Assembly (NCBI GenBank): GCA_003510215.1 | Contig: DOKQ01000040.1 | Location: 1 to 6,219 of the forward strand | Source of the DNA: Erysipelotrichaceae bacterium | Lineage (GTDB): Bacteria; Bacillota_I; Bacilli_A; Erysipelotrichales; Erysipelotrichaceae | Reading direction: 5' to 3' | DNA: 6,219 bases | Shown here: in pieces, positions 4,367 to 6,219 of the stretch | Numbering within the stretch: position 1 is the first letter of the stretch | Layout: the number at the start of each line of letters is the position of its first letter | Program-made: the position numbers and the translations under genes | Notes under the pieces: model-generated | Seen by the model: the letters and a program-made list of their open reading frames with translations, nothing else | Database searches by the model: none | Told to the model about the DNA's origin: nothing

Positions 4367-4429
4367 ATGAAAATACGAAAACCAAAGGAGGTGCCGCCAT
4401 GCCGCAGGTACAGGTTATTGAACCGGTAA
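4367..4429 (+). CDS. possible 20-aa leader ORF overlapping the recombinase start
   Basis: ATG at 4367 is preceded by AAAGGAG (4353-4359, seven-base spacing), as good a ribosome site as that of most genes here. The frame encodes MKIRKPKEVPPCRRYRLLNR and stops with TAA at 4427-4429. This is 28 bases inside the recombinase gene (start 4399) and in a different frame. The AAG-GAG codons of the peptide form part of the recombinase ribosome site. Translation of the leader could therefore couple to, or compete with, recombinase synthesis. It may also be an old N-terminus split off by a frameshift. Confidence 0.35.
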   Translation: MKIRKPKEVPPCRRYRLLNR

Positions 4430-5973
4430 ATGCCATTTACCGCTATGCACCGCCCAAGCTGCGTGTCTGCGCCTACGCCAGAGTCAGCAGCGATTCGGCA
4501 GACCAGCTGAATTCCTTTTCTGTGCAAATGGAGCATTACACCTCTCTGATTGCCGGAAATGACGAATGGGAGCTGGTAGACACATATGCCGATGAGGGCA
4601 TTACCGGAACCCAGTCAGACAAGCGTGAAGAATTTCAGCGGATGCTTTCCGACTGCAGAAAGGGCAAAATTGACCGCATCCTTGTGAAATCCGTTTCCCG
4701 GTTTGCAAGGAACATCCACGACTGCCTCTCTACCGTCCGGGAGCTGAAATCCCTCGGCATTGAGGTAGAATTTGAGGAAGATGGTCTCAAGACAGCGGAT
4801 ATGCACGATGAGATGATGATTGGAGCCTTCAGCTCCATCGCTCAGGAGGAATCCACCTCCATCTCCAACAATATGCGCTGGAGCTACGCCCGGAGGATGC
4901 AGAACGGCAGCTTCACTTGCTGCTGCGCCCCCTACGGATACGACCTTGTAGACAATACACTAATTCCCAATCCCAAGGAAGCCCCAGTGGTTCGCTGGAT
5001 ATTTGGAAACTACCTCTCTGGAAAAAGTATGGATCAGATCGCAGCCGAGCTGAACGCCGATGGCATCCCCTGCAAGAATGGCGAAGTCCACTGGCTGTAT
5101 ACTGCAGTCAGCTATATTCTCAAAAGTGAGCGCTACATCGGCGATGCTCTGCTGCAGAAATCCTACACCACCGACACCATGCCTTTTCAAACCAAGCGCA
5201 ACAAGGGCGAGCGTGACCGCTACTACATCACTGGTTCCCATGAGCCGCTTATCAGCCGGTCAGAGTTTGAGCAGGCGCAGCAGCTCATGAAAGCTCGTAA
5301 CGCCCTTTGCCCAAGCAAGGGGCGTGGCAGGCAGTACGCTTTGTCACAGAAAATCAAGTGCGGAAAATGCGGTACGAGCTTCTCCCGCAGGGTGACCAAC
5401 GGCAAAACCTATTGGGTCTGCCATAAGCACTTCCGCAGCAAGGAGCTGTGTGAAATCCGCCAAATCCGGGAGGATGCCATCATACAGGCATTTATCCGAA
5501 TGGTTAACAAGCTAAAACAGAACAGCCGCTATATTCTCTCCTCCGCATTAACAGAGCTGATGGATCTCAAATCCAAAATCACCATGAGCGATGTAAAGGT
5601 CGGAAGCATCAATAAGGAAATAGCGGAACTCACCAAGCAGAGTCTGGTACTGAATCGTCTCAGGACGAAAGGTTACATGGACTCTGCTATTTTTATGCAG
5701 AAAAATAATGAAATCAACCAGCAGCTTGACCTCCTGAAGCGCAACCGCAGCAGGCTGCTGCAAAGCGATGCGGATGATGAGATGATTTCCGACTGCAAGC
5801 TACTGATTGAGTTACTGGAACAGGGAGCGCCTTACCTGACACAGTTTGATGAGGTGCTGTTTCAGAGCATCGTCAATCAGATTGTCGTCACCGAGCAGGA
5901 TAAGCTAAAATTCTGCCTCATTGGTGGGTTTGCCTTTACCGAGCAGCTGCCCAAGGAGGTGTTCGGACGATGA
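4399..5973 (+). CDS. large serine recombinase (integrase/transposase type)
   Basis: A 524-aa large serine recombinase that cuts and rejoins DNA at element attachment sites through a covalent phosphoserine bond. Domains in order: catalytic resolvase domain (about 20-160) with YARVSS (S30 the nucleophile), YADEGITGT (63-71), KSVSRFARN with R101 and R104, and the helix DEMMIGAFSSIAQEES; the Recombinase DNA-binding domain (about 175-285) starting APYGYDL; a zinc ribbon with C321, C324, C341 and C351; then a coiled-coil-rich region (about 390-465) with K/E/L-rich helices; and a C-terminal tail. This is the usual architecture and length of the family. AGGAGG at 4386-4391, seven bases upstream, supports the start. 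It appears fully intact and is the only recombinase in the window with a complete active site. It overlaps the next gene by ATGA, and is probably the enzyme that moves the element. Confidence 0.95.
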   Translation: MPQVQVIEPVNAIYRYAPPKLRVCAYARVSSDSADQLNSFSVQMEHYTSLIAGNDEWELVDTYADEGITGTQSDKREEFQRMLSDCRKGKIDRILVKSVSRFARNIHDCLSTVRELKSLGIEVEFEEDGLKTADMHDEMMIGAFSSIAQEESTSISNNMRWSYARRMQNGSFTCCCAPYGYDLVDNTLIPNPKEAPVVRWIFGNYLSGKSMDQIAAELNADGIPCKNGEVHWLYTAVSYILKSERYIGDALLQKSYTTDTMPFQTKRNKGERDRYYITGSHEPLISRSEFEQAQQLMKARNALCPSKGRGRQYALSQKIKCGKCGTSFSRRVTNGKTYWVCHKHFRSKELCEIRQIREDAIIQAFIRMVNKLKQNSRYILSSALTELMDLKSKITMSDVKVGSINKEIAELTKQSLVLNRLRTKGYMDSAIFMQKNNEINQQLDLLKRNRSRLLQSDADDEMISDCKLLIELLEQGAPYLTQFDEVLFQSIVNQIVVTEQDKLKFCLIGGFAFTEQLPKEVFGR

Positions 5974-6219
5974 AGAAAAACCGATACCTTCCTTTCGGCT
6001 ACCACATCCAAAACGGTGCACTGTGCATTCATGAAGTGGAAGCCGCTGTGGTGCGGCAAGTTTTTGAGGATTACCAAGCCGGAACGTCTTATCTCCGGAT
6101 TGCTGAAAGCCTCACCGCCAGAGGCATCCCCTATATGGAGAAGCGCACCGACTGGAACAAGCATAGGGTCAAGCGGATGCTGGAGAATTCACGCTACTGC
6201 GGCAGGGATGACTTTCCTC
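5970..6219 (+). CDS. recombinase-like protein lacking the catalytic domain (partial at window end)
   Basis: The first 83 residues are visible. They align with the Recombinase DNA-binding domain and not with the catalytic domain: LPFGYHIQNGALCIHEVEAAVVRQVFEDYQAG corresponds to APYGYDL...EAPVVRWIFGNYLSG of the full enzyme, followed by IAESLTARGIPY and WNKHRVKRMLENSRYCG. The protein thus begins where other large serine recombinases reach about residue 176. The start is well supported: AAGGAGG at 5953-5959 and an ATGA overlap with the stop of the upstream gene (5970-5973), which implies translational coupling. No upstream remnant of a catalytic domain exists in this frame, since that DNA is the 3' end of the preceding recombinase. 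It may serve as a DNA-binding accessory to the full recombinase. The 3' end lies outside the window. Confidence 0.85.
   Translation, partial: MKKNRYLPFGYHIQNGALCIHEVEAAVVRQVFEDYQAGTSYLRIAESLTARGIPYMEKRTDWNKHRVKRMLENSRYCGRDDFP

Noticed and set aside
4960..5241. Minus-strand open frame within the recombinase gene
   Set aside because: Shadow of the strongly supported recombinase coding sequence; the same applies to other minus-strand frames at 3660-3996, 4273-4838, 5223-5763 and 5877-6164.
1..6219. CRISPR array or tRNA genes
   Set aside because: No regularly spaced direct repeats and no tRNA-like cloverleaf with a T-loop motif were seen on either strand.

Overview
The window looks like DNA from a low-GC Gram-positive bacterium, most likely a gut-type Clostridia. 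This rests on the strong AGGAGG ribosome binding sites, an EndoA-like MazF, and a serine-recombinase cluster of the kind carried by Clostridial integrative elements. The assignment is inference; there is no rRNA or other taxonomic marker. No CRISPR array, tRNA or complete insertion sequence was seen.

Left part (1-1890): an AT-rich toxin/immunity island. It holds a secreted protein with a Sec signal peptide and a polymorphic-toxin-like body (103-819). A small acidic putative immunity gene follows (834-1109), then a decayed tail of a second immunity-type gene (about 1110-1181), and then an intact gene of that second type with its own promoter (1292-1687). Short flanking sequences recur at 1-70, 1188-1212 and 1689-1760. 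The island therefore seems to have grown by tandem duplication of cassettes, with one more copy probably just upstream of the window. A strong terminator (1842-1884) closes it.

Middle part (about 1890-3340): base composition becomes richer in G+C and non-coding structure dominates. A hairpin-rich leader contains competing helices, an intrinsic terminator (2177-2223) and a hairpin that buries the ribosome binding site of a sigma-factor-like gene (2309-2722). After that gene's terminator comes about 550 bases with at least ten consecutive local hairpins and no credible gene. This is the best candidate in the window for an unassigned large structured RNA. A 15-base operator-like palindrome lies between possible promoter boxes at its 5' end.

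Right part (3342-6219): a tightly packed plus-strand set with a MazF-type RNase toxin lacking a neighbouring MazE, a resolvase-domain-only protein that has lost its catalytic serine, a 51-aa SHOCT-like protein, a full-length large serine recombinase, and the start of a recombinase-like protein that begins directly at the DNA-binding domain. These look like the integration/excision end of a mobile element. The sigma-like gene and the structured RNA are probably part of its control. Only the 524-aa recombinase carries a visible active site, so the two partial recombinases may be accessory or regulatory partners.
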